IMG/VR virus record: IMGVR_UViG_3300017917_002116
Location: 1 to 64,000 of that record
Length of the DNA stretch: 64,000 nucleotides
Direction: 5' to 3' (one strand)
Source: a virus
Part shown: piece by piece, positions 19,435 to 26,912 of the stretch
Layout: every line of letters begins with the position of its first letter
Numbering within the stretch: position 1 is the stretch's first letter
The notes under the pieces: model-generated
Seen by the model: the letters and a program-made list of their open reading frames with translations, nothing else
Databases searched by the model: none
What the model was told of the DNA's origin: nothing
Position numbers and translations under genes: made by a program

Positions 19435-19972
19435 AGGCTACTGCTTGGCGTCTGTCTGGCATACCCAAGTATTCTGCCCATGCTGGGTCCCTATATACAT
19501 AGGGGCTCATTTCTTTGACGGCCTTGACCATTTGCCAATAATTGGGTTCGTGTGGTTTGGTCAGTGGTTCCATGACCCTGGCGCCTTTAAGCCAGTTGCA
19601 GGTTGCACAACAGGTAACCATGTTACTCCAACCACTGCCTCCACCTAGGCTTTTTGGTTTTACGTGGTCAAGGGTTAGATCCTTTGCTGTGAATCTGTCA
19701 CCACAATATTGGCAAGTATAGTTATCCCTAAGGTATACCATTTTACGATTGAACAGTACCCTGTGCTTGGGTCTGACGTATTTTTTAGTCATAACTATGC
19801 TAGGCACTGGCATTTCTAACTTCTGACTGCGTACTAACCAGTCGTCGTGATTTTTGATAACCTGCACCTTATTTAGAAAAACCAATTTGATTGCTGTCTG
19901 CCAGTCAATTACACTGGGAGGCAACAAACAGAGTGGTTGTCCGTCATAGTTTAATAGTAATGTATCGCTCAT
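19433..19972 (-). CDS. HNH endonuclease (179 aa)
   Basis: The core lies at residues ~78-130: YTCQYCG (first Cys pair), LTLDHVKPKSLGG (catalytic His of the HNH motif), then MVTCCATCNWLKG (second Cys pair and Asn). This is the zinc-finger HNH fold typical of stand-alone nucleases in phages and bacteria. The N-terminal ~70 residues (LLNYDGQPLCLLPPSVIDWQ) match the common lead-in of this subfamily. Transcribed from a perfect consensus sigma70 promoter, so probably early. No ribosome site is evident. Could act on host or competitor DNA or as a mobile nuclease; substrate unknown. No interrupted gene or intron is visible beside it. Confidence 0.88.
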   Translation of the reverse strand: MSDTLLLNYDGQPLCLLPPSVIDWQTAIKLVFLNKVQVIKNHDDWLVRSQKLEMPVPSIVMTKKYVRPKHRVLFNRKMVYLRDNYTCQYCGDRFTAKDLTLDHVKPKSLGGGSGWSNMVTCCATCNWLKGARVMEPLTKPHEPNYWQMVKAVKEMSPYVYRDPAWAEYLGMPDRRQAVA

Positions 19973-19992
19973 GTTATATGATTATTTAAGCC

Positions 19993-20021
19993 TTGACAAA
20001 AAGTCAAAACCATTATATAGT
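19993..20021 (+). promoter_or_regulatory. Early sigma70 promoter for the FNR-desaturase-ACP operon
   Basis: TTGACA at 19993-19998, 17-bp spacer, TATAGT at 20016-20021. An inverted repeat TTGAC-AAAAA-GTCAA (19993-20007) overlaps the -35 box and could be an operator. The -10 overlaps that of the divergent HNH promoter. Confidence 0.85.
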
Positions 20022-20040
20022 GTTAAATATTATATGTCAA
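20012..20040 (-). promoter_or_regulatory. Perfect consensus sigma70 promoter for the HNH gene
   Basis: On the minus strand TTGACA (20035-20040), exactly 17 bp, TATAAT (20012-20017). Its -10 overlaps the plus-strand -10 at 20016-20021, so the two promoters cannot be occupied at once. Confidence 0.88.
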
Positions 20041-20062
20041 TAACAACTTAGGAGTTCACAAC

Positions 20063-20272
20063 ATGGACATCGACTCAATTGACCATCACATCAGAACACT
20101 GACGAATCAGCACACTAAACTAGAGCGCGATTTGGATCAAATGCTTAAACAGAAAAGCTGGAACGAATACGATGCAGAAAACATCAAAAAGCAGAAATTA
20201 AAAGTCAAGGACGAATTGAGTAGAATGTATAGGTTGAGGCATGAAAAAATGAACGAAATAGAGTGGGATTAA
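20063..20272 (+). CDS. Small coiled-coil protein (69 aa)
   Basis: ATG with AGGAG 8 nt upstream. The protein is almost entirely charged helix with heptad-like spacing (IDSIDHHIRTLTNQHTKLERD, then QKLKVKDELSRMYRLRHEKMNEIEWD). It resembles short DUF465-like helical-hairpin proteins of phages and proteobacteria, but I cannot assign it firmly. First gene of the early operon; the next gene starts two bases after its stop. Confidence 0.6.
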   Translation: MDIDSIDHHIRTLTNQHTKLERDLDQMLKQKSWNEYDAENIKKQKLKVKDELSRMYRLRHEKMNEIEWD

Positions 20273-20273
20273 T

Positions 20274-20687
20274 GTGACTAGTATTGTGGACTTGGAACAG
20301 GCGGTAAGCCATCTTGAAATTATCAGCAAACAACTACATACTCAGGCTCTGGAATTTTACCCAGGGGAAGAATTTGCCACGTTAGACCGAGAAAACGTTG
20401 AAGTTCTCGAGGCAATCAGTGATATCAAACGATCATTAGATTTGATAAGGATAAACAACGGGCTAACCGATTTAGAGCACCAGAAACACAGGTTAGAAAC
20501 TAGGCAACAACAATTAGAGGATTTCTTTATGGAGACCTCAGATGATTTTCTCAACAACAGCCTAATGAGTCTGCACTCAGATATTATGCAGACAAAAAAA
20601 GAATTGCATATCAAAAGGCATCAAGAAGTAAATATAGTTTTGAACGAAACAACAAATAAACTTCTTGAACGATACCAATTGATATGA
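20274..20687 (+). CDS. Coiled-coil protein (137 aa)
   Basis: The start appears to be GTG at 20274, two bases after the previous stop; the nearby ATG at 20272 is followed at once by TGA. Predicted all-helical: VDLEQAVSHLEIISKQLHTQ, then a long Leu/Gln/Glu helix with heptads. No enzyme motif, signal or membrane segment. The ATGA overlap with the FNR gene couples the two translationally. Unknown function; its fixed position ahead of FNR is the only clue. Confidence 0.6.
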   Translation: MTSIVDLEQAVSHLEIISKQLHTQALEFYPGEEFATLDRENVEVLEAISDIKRSLDLIRINNGLTDLEHQKHRLETRQQQLEDFFMETSDDFLNNSLMSLHSDIMQTKKELHIKRHQEVNIVLNETTNKLLERYQLI

Positions 20688-21460
20688 GTTATACCACAGA
20701 AAAAGTTTTATCAGTTACGCACTGGAACGAGCGTCTTTTTAGCTTTACCTGCACTAGACCGCAGAGTTTTAGGTTTGTCAGTGGCATGTTTGTCATGATC
20801 GGTCTAATGGTAGACGGCAAACCTTTGCTACGTGCTTATAGCGTTGCGAGTCCTAGCTGGGACGAAACTCTGGAATTTTATAGCATCCATGTTGAAAATG
20901 GACCGCTGACCAGCCGACTAAACAAAATACAAGTGGGCGATGAGGTGCTGTTGGGCACCAAGCCCGTGGGCACCTTGTTAATGAACAACCTACTACCAGG
21001 AAAGAATTTATGGTGTCTGGCAACCGGCACTGGACTGGCACCATTTATGAGTGTTATGCGCGATCCAGAAATTCTGGAGGCCTATGACAAAATTATAGTA
21101 ACACACACCAATCGATATCACTCGGAATTTGCCTATCAGGATTATATTAAAAACGAGTTGCCAAATCATGAATATCTAGGCGAACTTATACGCGACAAAC
21201 TAGTCTACATCCCCACAGTTACTAGGGAATCACAACCAAAATTTGTCAGCGGCCGCATAACAGATCTGCTAAAACAGCCCGACTTCTATAGACTATATGG
21301 ACTGGAACAAATTAACATACACAAAGATCGTGTAATGATCTGTGGTAACCCTGATATGGTACACGAACTAGCAGATTGGTTCGAAGAGAAAAGCTGGAAG
21401 ATGGGCAGCGCCAGCAGTCCAGGGCACTTTGTCATTGAAAACGCTTTTGTTGACAGATGA
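20684..21460 (+). CDS. fpr: Ferredoxin-NADP+ reductase, bacterial FPR type (258 aa)
   Basis: This is a full-length flavoenzyme. The FAD-binding motif RAYS is at residues 50-53, GDEVLLGTKPVGTL follows at 85-98, and the NADP-binding loop ATGTGLAPF at 113-121 with MICGNPDMV near 221. The C-terminus FVIENAFVDR resembles the Azotobacter/Rhodobacter subclass of FPR. It moves electrons between NADPH and ferredoxin or flavodoxin in the cytosol. It overlaps the upstream gene (ATGA) and is followed directly by a membrane fatty-acid desaturase, whose reaction needs reduced ferredoxin, so it plausibly powers it. No ferredoxin gene is in the window. All key motifs are intact. Confidence 0.92.
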   Translation: MSYTTEKVLSVTHWNERLFSFTCTRPQSFRFVSGMFVMIGLMVDGKPLLRAYSVASPSWDETLEFYSIHVENGPLTSRLNKIQVGDEVLLGTKPVGTLLMNNLLPGKNLWCLATGTGLAPFMSVMRDPEILEAYDKIIVTHTNRYHSEFAYQDYIKNELPNHEYLGELIRDKLVYIPTVTRESQPKFVSGRITDLLKQPDFYRLYGLEQINIHKDRVMICGNPDMVHELADWFEEKSWKMGSASSPGHFVIENAFVDR

Positions 21461-21474
21461 GGACAGGCTGGCAC

Positions 21475-22287
21475 ATGAAAAAAATACTCGGCTTATGGAC
21501 CAACCTAGGTGAAAACTTTAGACGCATATATGTGCCGGCGCACATACTTGCCTTTATTGCTATCGCAACGTTGTTCACTGGCCAGACCTCATTAACATGG
21601 CTACTGCTCATTTACCCAGCATGGTTTATTCTTGGTCACATTGGTTTTGGTATTTTTATTCACAAGTATTGGTGCCACAAAAGTTTTAAACCAAAGCAAT
21701 GGGTGGCTAGACTAGGAGCATTTCTGGGTCTGTTTGCCGGTACGGGGAGTCCTGTAATGGTCAAAGCCATACATATAGGAGAACATCATCCGCACACTGA
21801 CACCCAAGATGACCCACATACGCCACTAAAAGGTTTTTGGTGGAGCTATTTCATGTGGTTGAATCATAGGTGGGATTTAAAAAAGATATGGATCGTCAAA
21901 GATCTAATGAAAGACCCGTTTATAAAATTCTACCACGTACACTACTATAAAATTTATTGGGGTATGTGGTTCTTATTAGCCTTGATTGATTGGAGATTGG
22001 CGGTATTTACAATAAGTTTTACCACCGTTATAGAATTCCACCTGTCAGGTATCGTTAATAGCTTCGGTCATATTGCACACAAAGGAAGCTATCAAAACTA
22101 TCCAGACTGTGGCGACAACAGCCAAAACATTCCATGGGTTAGTTGGCTAACATTGGGTCTGGGATTACACAACAATCATCACGGAGAACCATGGAATTAT
22201 AATTATGCAAGAAAGCCAGGAGAATTTGATTTTGCTGGCTGGTTCGTACCGCTAATTTCTATAGATAAAGAGAAAAAGAATGGATAA
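21475..22287 (+). CDS. Membrane fatty-acid desaturase, delta-9-like (270 aa)
   Basis: The chosen ATG (21475) has AGGA about 12 nt upstream; an in-frame ATG at 21457 overlapping the FNR stop is an alternative. The family's histidine boxes are all present: HKYWCH (63-68), H100-x3-HH (104-105) followed by TDTQDDPH, and HNNHH (232-236), plus GHIAH (199). Three to four hydrophobic segments (about 20-50, 85-95, 160-190) place it in the inner membrane. It is expected to insert a cis double bond in a saturated acyl chain using O2 and reduced ferredoxin through a di-iron centre. Flanked by FNR and ACP, it suggests acyl-ACP or membrane-lipid desaturation. Substrate not determinable here. Confidence 0.9.
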   Translation: MKKILGLWTNLGENFRRIYVPAHILAFIAIATLFTGQTSLTWLLLIYPAWFILGHIGFGIFIHKYWCHKSFKPKQWVARLGAFLGLFAGTGSPVMVKAIHIGEHHPHTDTQDDPHTPLKGFWWSYFMWLNHRWDLKKIWIVKDLMKDPFIKFYHVHYYKIYWGMWFLLALIDWRLAVFTISFTTVIEFHLSGIVNSFGHIAHKGSYQNYPDCGDNSQNIPWVSWLTLGLGLHNNHHGEPWNYNYARKPGEFDFAGWFVPLISIDKEKKNG

Positions 22288-22516
22288 CTTAAATCAAAAG
22301 GTCATTGACCTAGTAGCAGAGCACTTTAACGTTAAACCTAGTATTATTAATAACGATACTAAATTTATCTCCGACTTGAACGGTGATAGTCTAGATGTCG
22401 TAGAACTTATACTTTTAGTCGAGGACAAGTTTAATGTTATTATTGACGAAGACATAGCAGAAACTATGATCACTGTTGGCTCGTTGATTGATTTCTTAGA
22501 GAAATCTACAGCATAA
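22280..22516 (+). CDS. acpP: Acyl carrier protein (78 aa)
   Basis: Standard ACP length and fold. The phosphopantetheine site is DSLD at 36-39 with Ser37, followed by VVELILLVEDKFNVIIDEDIAE, the canonical helix II/III region. It needs host holo-ACP synthase for activation; no such gene is in the window. The start overlaps the desaturase stop by 8 nt, indicating coupled translation. As the third gene of the operon it may present acyl chains to the desaturase or redirect host fatty-acid synthesis. The 3' end overlaps the converging oxygenase gene by 11 nt. Confidence 0.93.
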   Translation: MDNLNQKVIDLVAEHFNVKPSIINNDTKFISDLNGDSLDVVELILLVEDKFNVIIDEDIAETMITVGSLIDFLEKSTA

Positions 22517-23243
22517 ATTTTTCAGCCAGTCGCCTTGGGTCATCATTAATGCCCGATAGGTTAACGTTAATGGTCAGCCTGTCTAGTGGCCCGTGATTCC
22601 ATATGCTATGGAATTTTCCAGTATCAATAAAATACCAATGACCATCAGCAGGAATTTGGAAACGAGTTCCTGCTATTTCATACCAAGCATTATCTCCGCC
22701 AAATAGTGTGGCATGTAGCCGTATTCCTCGATAATAAGGGAAATCAACATGGCTGCTTAAATAGCCTTTATTTTTTAATTCCAACAAGCTGGCCTTGGTT
22801 ATGTTTGACTTAAATTTTGAAAATACGGTTTGAAAATAACTTGTATAAATTTCTGTTGGTTCGACAAAGTCGTTTTCGATTAGTTCAGGAAGTTTTTTGT
22901 TCATGTATAAATCTTCTGGGAACACTTCGCCTAATTCAGCGTCCCTTCTGACAAAATGATCTTCCAGTGGCGCTGCTGAATTATTTCTAGACAAAAATCC
23001 CAGGCCTTTATATCTATCGTATTTTTTACCTGAACTATTTCTATTAATACTCTTGGTACTATGTTTTTCTAGTAGAGTCCGGACTTCTTCTCGCATCTTT
23101 ATCAAGTCAAAACTATAATAAGATGGTAGCCTAAAAAATACATAATCTAATTCTTTTTGATCCTTGTACCATTCGTCTAAGGACTTGCTATACTTCACAG
23201 TATCAATACTATCCCCCCAGGGTTCATTAATATTGATTTTCAT
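22506..23243 (-). CDS. Asp/Asn beta-hydroxylase-like 2OG-Fe(II) oxygenase (245 aa)
   Basis: ATG 23243 is chosen; a longer frame would need TTG at 23261. The C-terminal double-stranded beta-helix carries the metal triad: His165-x-Asp167 in SSHVDFPYYRG, a distal His (212, in GKFHSIWNHG) and Arg222 in PLDRLTINVNL that would bind 2-oxoglutarate. The pattern fits the aspartyl/asparaginyl hydroxylase (cupin) family. The N-terminal ~150 residues are unrecognised and may bind the substrate. It overlaps the 3' end of the radical SAM gene, so the two are co-expressed and may modify the same target. The target may be peptide, nucleotide or small molecule. Confidence 0.75.
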   Translation of the reverse strand: MKININEPWGDSIDTVKYSKSLDEWYKDQKELDYVFFRLPSYYSFDLIKMREEVRTLLEKHSTKSINRNSSGKKYDRYKGLGFLSRNNSAAPLEDHFVRRDAELGEVFPEDLYMNKKLPELIENDFVEPTEIYTSYFQTVFSKFKSNITKASLLELKNKGYLSSHVDFPYYRGIRLHATLFGGDNAWYEIAGTRFQIPADGHWYFIDTGKFHSIWNHGPLDRLTINVNLSGINDDPRRLAEKFML

Positions 23244-24114
23244 ATTTTTTAATATGCTCAAAGAAAGGCGCCAGTTTGAAGTCAGGTGTTAGTCTGCCTC
23301 GTCTATTGTTGCCTGGATCGGGCAGATCTGAACCCGCAGGGCTCCAGTCTGTAATTTTGACCCAGGATGTAGTATACTTTTTATCTGCTTCAACGGGAAA
23401 AAATATTACATTCTTTTCATCATAGCCATTGATCTTATTCTGATTCTGCGCCCAAGAGGCATCAACTCCCAATTGATCACAGACTAGGCTAACCATTTCG
23501 TCCCAGGTCCAATTTTCGTGTTTCTCAAGGCTATATCTTCCTACTTGTCCTACGTTGCGGAATCTTAAAATAGCCTTATTATTAAACCCATTTACCAATT
23601 CTAATAGGCGTTTTGGTACGTTGTTGTTGACACCTTTTTGCAGTATGGCGCCCACGTTAACATTCATCTTTACTGCTAGACATTCTTCCAGGGCTTTTAC
23701 TTTGCGTTCGGCCCAGGCGCCGCCACCATCCATAACTTTGTAGATTTCATTGTCATCTGCACCGTTCATGCTTAGGTAGATACTACGCATGCCGGCGTCT
23801 GCTAATTCTCTCGCATAACCTGGTCTCGCAACCATGAGTCCATTGGTCATCATTGTTGGTCGGTGGCCACGTATTTTGATGTTGTGTACAATGTCCACCA
23901 AATCGATTCGAACGGTTGGTTCTCCACCAATCAATCTGATTTCTGCTTTGTTGGGAATTTGATCCAAAACTTCATAAAATCGAGCCACATCCAGATCCGG
24001 ACCGATTCTATTAGGTGTATAACAATTGGCACATTCCATGTTGCATTTGTGCGTTACGTCCACAAATATACTATAGAAATGGTTGTCTTTTGGTTCAAGT
24101 TCGTAGTAGTTCAT
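23227..24114 (-). CDS. Radical SAM enzyme (295 aa)
   Basis: The [4Fe-4S] motif C24-x3-C28-x2-C31 (CNMECANC) and the SAM-binding GGEP (63-66) are intact, with the typical TNGLM strand near 95 and SMNGADDN near 126. No second cysteine cluster is seen (only two other Cys), so it lacks a SPASM/Twitch domain. The overall shape is close to MoaA/NifB-like and peptide-modifying radical SAM proteins. Paired with the overlapping 2OG oxygenase downstream. Divergent from the ligase operon; a weak minus promoter (TTGTCA, 15 bp, TAAAAT) lies just upstream. Substrate unknown. Confidence 0.85.
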   Translation of the reverse strand: MNYYELEPKDNHFYSIFVDVTHKCNMECANCYTPNRIGPDLDVARFYEVLDQIPNKAEIRLIGGEPTVRIDLVDIVHNIKIRGHRPTMMTNGLMVARPGYARELADAGMRSIYLSMNGADDNEIYKVMDGGGAWAERKVKALEECLAVKMNVNVGAILQKGVNNNVPKRLLELVNGFNNKAILRFRNVGQVGRYSLEKHENWTWDEMVSLVCDQLGVDASWAQNQNKINGYDEKNVIFFPVEADKKYTTSWVKITDWSPAGSDLPDPGNNRRGRLTPDFKLAPFFEHIKKYENQY

Positions 24115-24144
24115 ATCATTACTTATTTTAAAGAATTGTTTATC

Positions 24145-24173
24145 TTGACAAATATTTCTGATTATGCTACACT
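24145..24173 (+). promoter_or_regulatory. Early sigma70 promoter for the ligase operon
   Basis: TTGACA at 24145-24150, 17-bp spacer, TACACT at 24168-24173. The leader ends in GGAGTTCACA before the ATG, the same 10-mer as in front of the 20063 gene. Confidence 0.82.
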
Positions 24174-24204
24174 AGCGAAATAGCAACCAAACTCTGGAGT
24201 TCAC

Positions 24205-25518
24205 ATGGACAAACCCTGGCAAGTTATTAGCAGCCTAGAAGATCACAATCTCCGCACAAACAAAGAGCAAATTATCCTGGCGCAAGCAGAGGCTGGCAAT
24301 TCAGAATTTTTTGAAGGGTGCCGGCTGGCAATCGATCCCATGGTTACTTTTGGCATTAAACAAGTACCAGAACGCAAGGGTCCAGACGGTAAGGGACTAG
24401 ATTGGGATACTTTTAGTCTAGTCATTACCGGCTTTGTGACGCGAAATGTAACGGGTAATACTGCACGTGACATGATCAATGACATGATGTCTAATGCCAC
24501 AAATAAACAGTGGAACGATTGGTATCGTCGTATTCTTATTAAAGATCTGCGTTGCGGTGTCAGCGAAAAAACAATCAACAAGGTAGTTGAAAAGAAATAT
24601 TCGCAGTACGCCATTCCCCTATTTGGGTGCCAGCTGGCACACGACTCAACTAACCATGAGGAGAAGGTATGTGGCAGAAAACTAATCGAAGTCAAACTGG
24701 ATGGGGTGCGGGTTTTGACCATCGTCTATCCCGAGGGTCGAGTGGATCAGTTCAGTCGCAACGGCAAGGAATTGCTGAACTTTGGTCACATCAAGGAGCA
24801 GTTCGCAAAAATATCAGCTGGTTTGACGGAGCCCATGGTCTTCGACGGCGAGGTGATGTCAAGTAGTTTCCAGGACTTGATGAAACAGGTGCATCGCAAG
24901 GAAAACGTAGCGGCTGGTGATGCTGTATTGCACCTGTTTGATCTACTGCCACTGGCAAATTTTGAACAGGGTTTTTGGAAACTGTCACAGCGTGAACGCA
25001 GTGACATGTTGATCAATTGGTATGACACCAATCATGATCTATTGCCTAATGTTCGTGTTCTAGAACATGAAGATGTTGATCTAGACACAGATGCGGGCAG
25101 GAAAATTTTTAAAGAAATCAATCAGAGGGCTATTGACGGTGGCTATGAAGGCATCATGATCAAGGACCCAGGAGCATCATATGAGTGCAAGAGAACTGTA
25201 TCATGGCTCAAACTCAAACCGTTTATTGAGGTTTCGCTTGAAGTTACAAAACTTGAAGAGGGCACTGGAAGAAACGTCGGAAGACTTGGGGCGTTTGTTT
25301 GCGAAGGTGTCGATGACGGCCGTAAGATTTCAGTTAACGTTGGTAGCGGTTTTAGTGATTCTGATCGCGCTGAGTTTTGGCATTCAGCTGATCAAGTACG
25401 CGGCCAAATCGTGGAAGTGCGAGCAGATGCAATCACACAAAACCAAGACGGAAGCTATAGCCTGCGGTTTCCCAGGTTCCTCAGATTCCGTGGTTTTAAA
25501 GTAGGAGAAAAGCTGTGA
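24205..25518 (+). CDS. 30: ATP-dependent DNA ligase, T4 gp30 family (437 aa)
   Basis: The nucleotidyltransferase motif I is EVKLDGVR with the adenylated Lys at 164. Further motifs are visible: FSRNGKEL (III region), FDGEV (IIIa), GGYEGIMIKDP (IV) and SWLKLKP (V), followed by an OB-fold ending FPRFLRFRG. The ~160-residue N-terminal helical domain (ITGFVTRNVTGNTARDM) resembles that of T4-like gp30. It seals nicks during replication and recombination. Slightly shorter than T4 gp30 (487). First gene of a seven-gene early operon with start-stop overlaps. Confidence 0.93.
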   Translation: MDKPWQVISSLEDHNLRTNKEQIILAQAEAGNSEFFEGCRLAIDPMVTFGIKQVPERKGPDGKGLDWDTFSLVITGFVTRNVTGNTARDMINDMMSNATNKQWNDWYRRILIKDLRCGVSEKTINKVVEKKYSQYAIPLFGCQLAHDSTNHEEKVCGRKLIEVKLDGVRVLTIVYPEGRVDQFSRNGKELLNFGHIKEQFAKISAGLTEPMVFDGEVMSSSFQDLMKQVHRKENVAAGDAVLHLFDLLPLANFEQGFWKLSQRERSDMLINWYDTNHDLLPNVRVLEHEDVDLDTDAGRKIFKEINQRAIDGGYEGIMIKDPGASYECKRTVSWLKLKPFIEVSLEVTKLEEGTGRNVGRLGAFVCEGVDDGRKISVNVGSGFSDSDRAEFWHSADQVRGQIVEVRADAITQNQDGSYSLRFPRFLRFRGFKVGEKL

Positions 25519-25778
25519 GTTTTATTCAATATTTGTGGCAACGATCGGAATACTACACAAAGTTTTCCATGATCTATTTTATCTGTATTGCTGTACTGAC
25601 TACCATATCATTTACATACGAGTCTAAAAATTTATATTTGTTCACACAGGCCATGATATGGTTTTATGTAGCGTACATGTTTGGCTATGAGATCGCCTAC
25701 AAGTCTCTCAGGGAAAAATATGAAAGATTCCAAAAGGAACAAAACGAACTTTTTGACAATATCAAGGATCCAAAATGA
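25515..25778 (+). CDS. Small membrane protein (87 aa)
   Basis: GTG start overlapping the ligase stop (GTGA), with TAGGAG upstream. Two hydrophobic segments, residues ~18-34 (FSMIYFICIAVLTTISF) and ~43-60, separated by a short loop, then a charged helix (SLREKYERFQKEQNELFDNI). Probably an inner-membrane hairpin with a cytosolic tail. It does not look like a holin by position (early operon), but this cannot be excluded. Family not recognised. Confidence 0.6.
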   Translation: MSFIQYLWQRSEYYTKFSMIYFICIAVLTTISFTYESKNLYLFTQAMIWFYVAYMFGYEIAYKSLREKYERFQKEQNELFDNIKDPK

Positions 25779-26020
25779 ACAACACAGTGGATAAGAGTTT
25801 TGAGCTGGAACAACAATTTCTAGATTGCTGGACTATTACCAGTAACATTGACACTCTACTAGAAGGTGTGTTAGAATATGACATGACGCCCGATCAGATT
25901 GCTAATGCTCTGCTAGGCATCAAGGAACTATACGAAATTAAATTTGACAAAGCATTCCGTACATTTGAAAGTGTACATGGTGATCTTTGTCGCTTAACTA
26001 AGGAACATAATAATGCGTGA
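25775..26020 (+). CDS. Small acidic helical protein (81 aa)
   Basis: ATGA overlap with the preceding gene. Sequence (FLDCWTITSNIDTLLEGVLE, then DMTPDQIANALLGIKELYEIKFDKAF) suggests three helices and no known motif. I recall similar short acidic proteins between early genes of marine T4-like phages; function unknown. Coupled to the next gene by an 8-nt overlap. Confidence 0.6.
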   Translation: MNNTVDKSFELEQQFLDCWTITSNIDTLLEGVLEYDMTPDQIANALLGIKELYEIKFDKAFRTFESVHGDLCRLTKEHNNA

Positions 26021-26450
26021 AGAACTGGACAAGCAACTTTGCGAAAAATACCCAAAGATTTTTGTTAACCGTTACAAGCCCATGACAGAAACAGCAATGT
26101 GCTGGGGATTCGACCACGGCGATGGATGGTATCAGATCATTGATAGTCTTTGCGGTCAGATTCAACATCACATTGATTGGAAGAATCGTGACGGAGAAAA
26201 AGTAGCACAAGTTGTAGCAGATCAAATCAAAGAAAAGTTTGGCGGACTACGTTTTTATTATCACGGTGGTGATGACTATATCAGTGGTTTGGTTAGCATG
26301 GCTGAATCTTGGGCGGCTAATACTTGTGAAACATGTGGTGCTACCGGACGAATGAGAACTGGTGGCTGGATAAGGACTCTTTGTGATAAGCATGCTGAAG
26401 AAATGGGCTACGCCCTTGATGACGACACTGAGGAATCAGTGGAGGCTTAA
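26013..26450 (+). CDS. Conserved phage protein with C-terminal Cys/His zinc motif (145 aa)
   Basis: Residues 1-95 contain CWGFDHGDGWYQIID and KFGGLRFYYHGG, a pattern found in a phage protein family of unknown role. Residues ~105-130 hold CETCG, GRMRTGGWIRTLCDKH, which should bind one zinc ion (C-x2-C, C-x2-H). It is early-expressed in the ligase operon. Nucleic-acid binding or a regulatory role is a guess. Confidence 0.65.
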   Translation: MREELDKQLCEKYPKIFVNRYKPMTETAMCWGFDHGDGWYQIIDSLCGQIQHHIDWKNRDGEKVAQVVADQIKEKFGGLRFYYHGGDDYISGLVSMAESWAANTCETCGATGRMRTGGWIRTLCDKHAEEMGYALDDDTEESVEA

Positions 26451-26454
26451 ATTT

Positions 26455-26688
26455 ATGAACAGGCATGATCTTGGTGTTGTATTGGCAGCACAACTAATAG
26501 AATGTGTTAATCAAAGAAAGTACAGCCACAATAGCAATATTGATCATAAGTACAGCCATCTTACTGATGACGGCAAGGCCTTGATGTCTGATCTTATAGA
26601 AGCCATGGTGCCAGTGGCCTGTGCTATCAGTAATAGAGAAATCAAGGAAAAGGCCAGTGATCTCATGGTGGATAGTCTTAAAAAATGA
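26455..26688 (+). CDS. Small protein of unknown function (77 aa)
   Basis: ATG 26455 follows GGAGG by 9 nt. A longer in-frame start at 26383 would run deep into the preceding gene and is not favoured. The protein is helical (LGVVLAAQLIECVNQRK, then LTDDGKALMSDLIEAMVPVAC). No family recognised. Overlaps the next gene by ATGA. Confidence 0.55.
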   Translation: MNRHDLGVVLAAQLIECVNQRKYSHNSNIDHKYSHLTDDGKALMSDLIEAMVPVACAISNREIKEKASDLMVDSLKK

Positions 26689-26912
26689 AAATTACTGCAC
26701 ACAAATCCAATATTAAAACTATTAGGCAGAGTGATCCTGATTTCATTCTCAACGACGGGCCCGTGATTGCGCCCAGAGCAGGATTTGAATTTAGTAAGCA
26801 TTGTCCTACAGAATACAAACTTGTTGTTTCAGAATGTATTAATCGAGGATGGTTAAAACCTGTAGCGCATATTACCCAACAAGAATATTTCATGGAGAAA
26901 TTATCAAAATGA
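26685..26912 (+). CDS. Small protein of unknown function (75 aa)
   Basis: ATGA overlaps at both ends place it firmly in the operon. The sequence (KITAHKSNIKTIRQSDPDFI, APRAGFEFSKHCPTEYKLVV, ending WLKPVAHITQQEYFMEKLSK) has one Cys pair and no recognisable motif. Confidence 0.55.
   Translation: MKITAHKSNIKTIRQSDPDFILNDGPVIAPRAGFEFSKHCPTEYKLVVSECINRGWLKPVAHITQQEYFMEKLSK

Noticed and set aside
19433-19972. HNH gene as part of an intron or intein
   Set aside because: It has its own promoter and terminator and no split gene flanks it.
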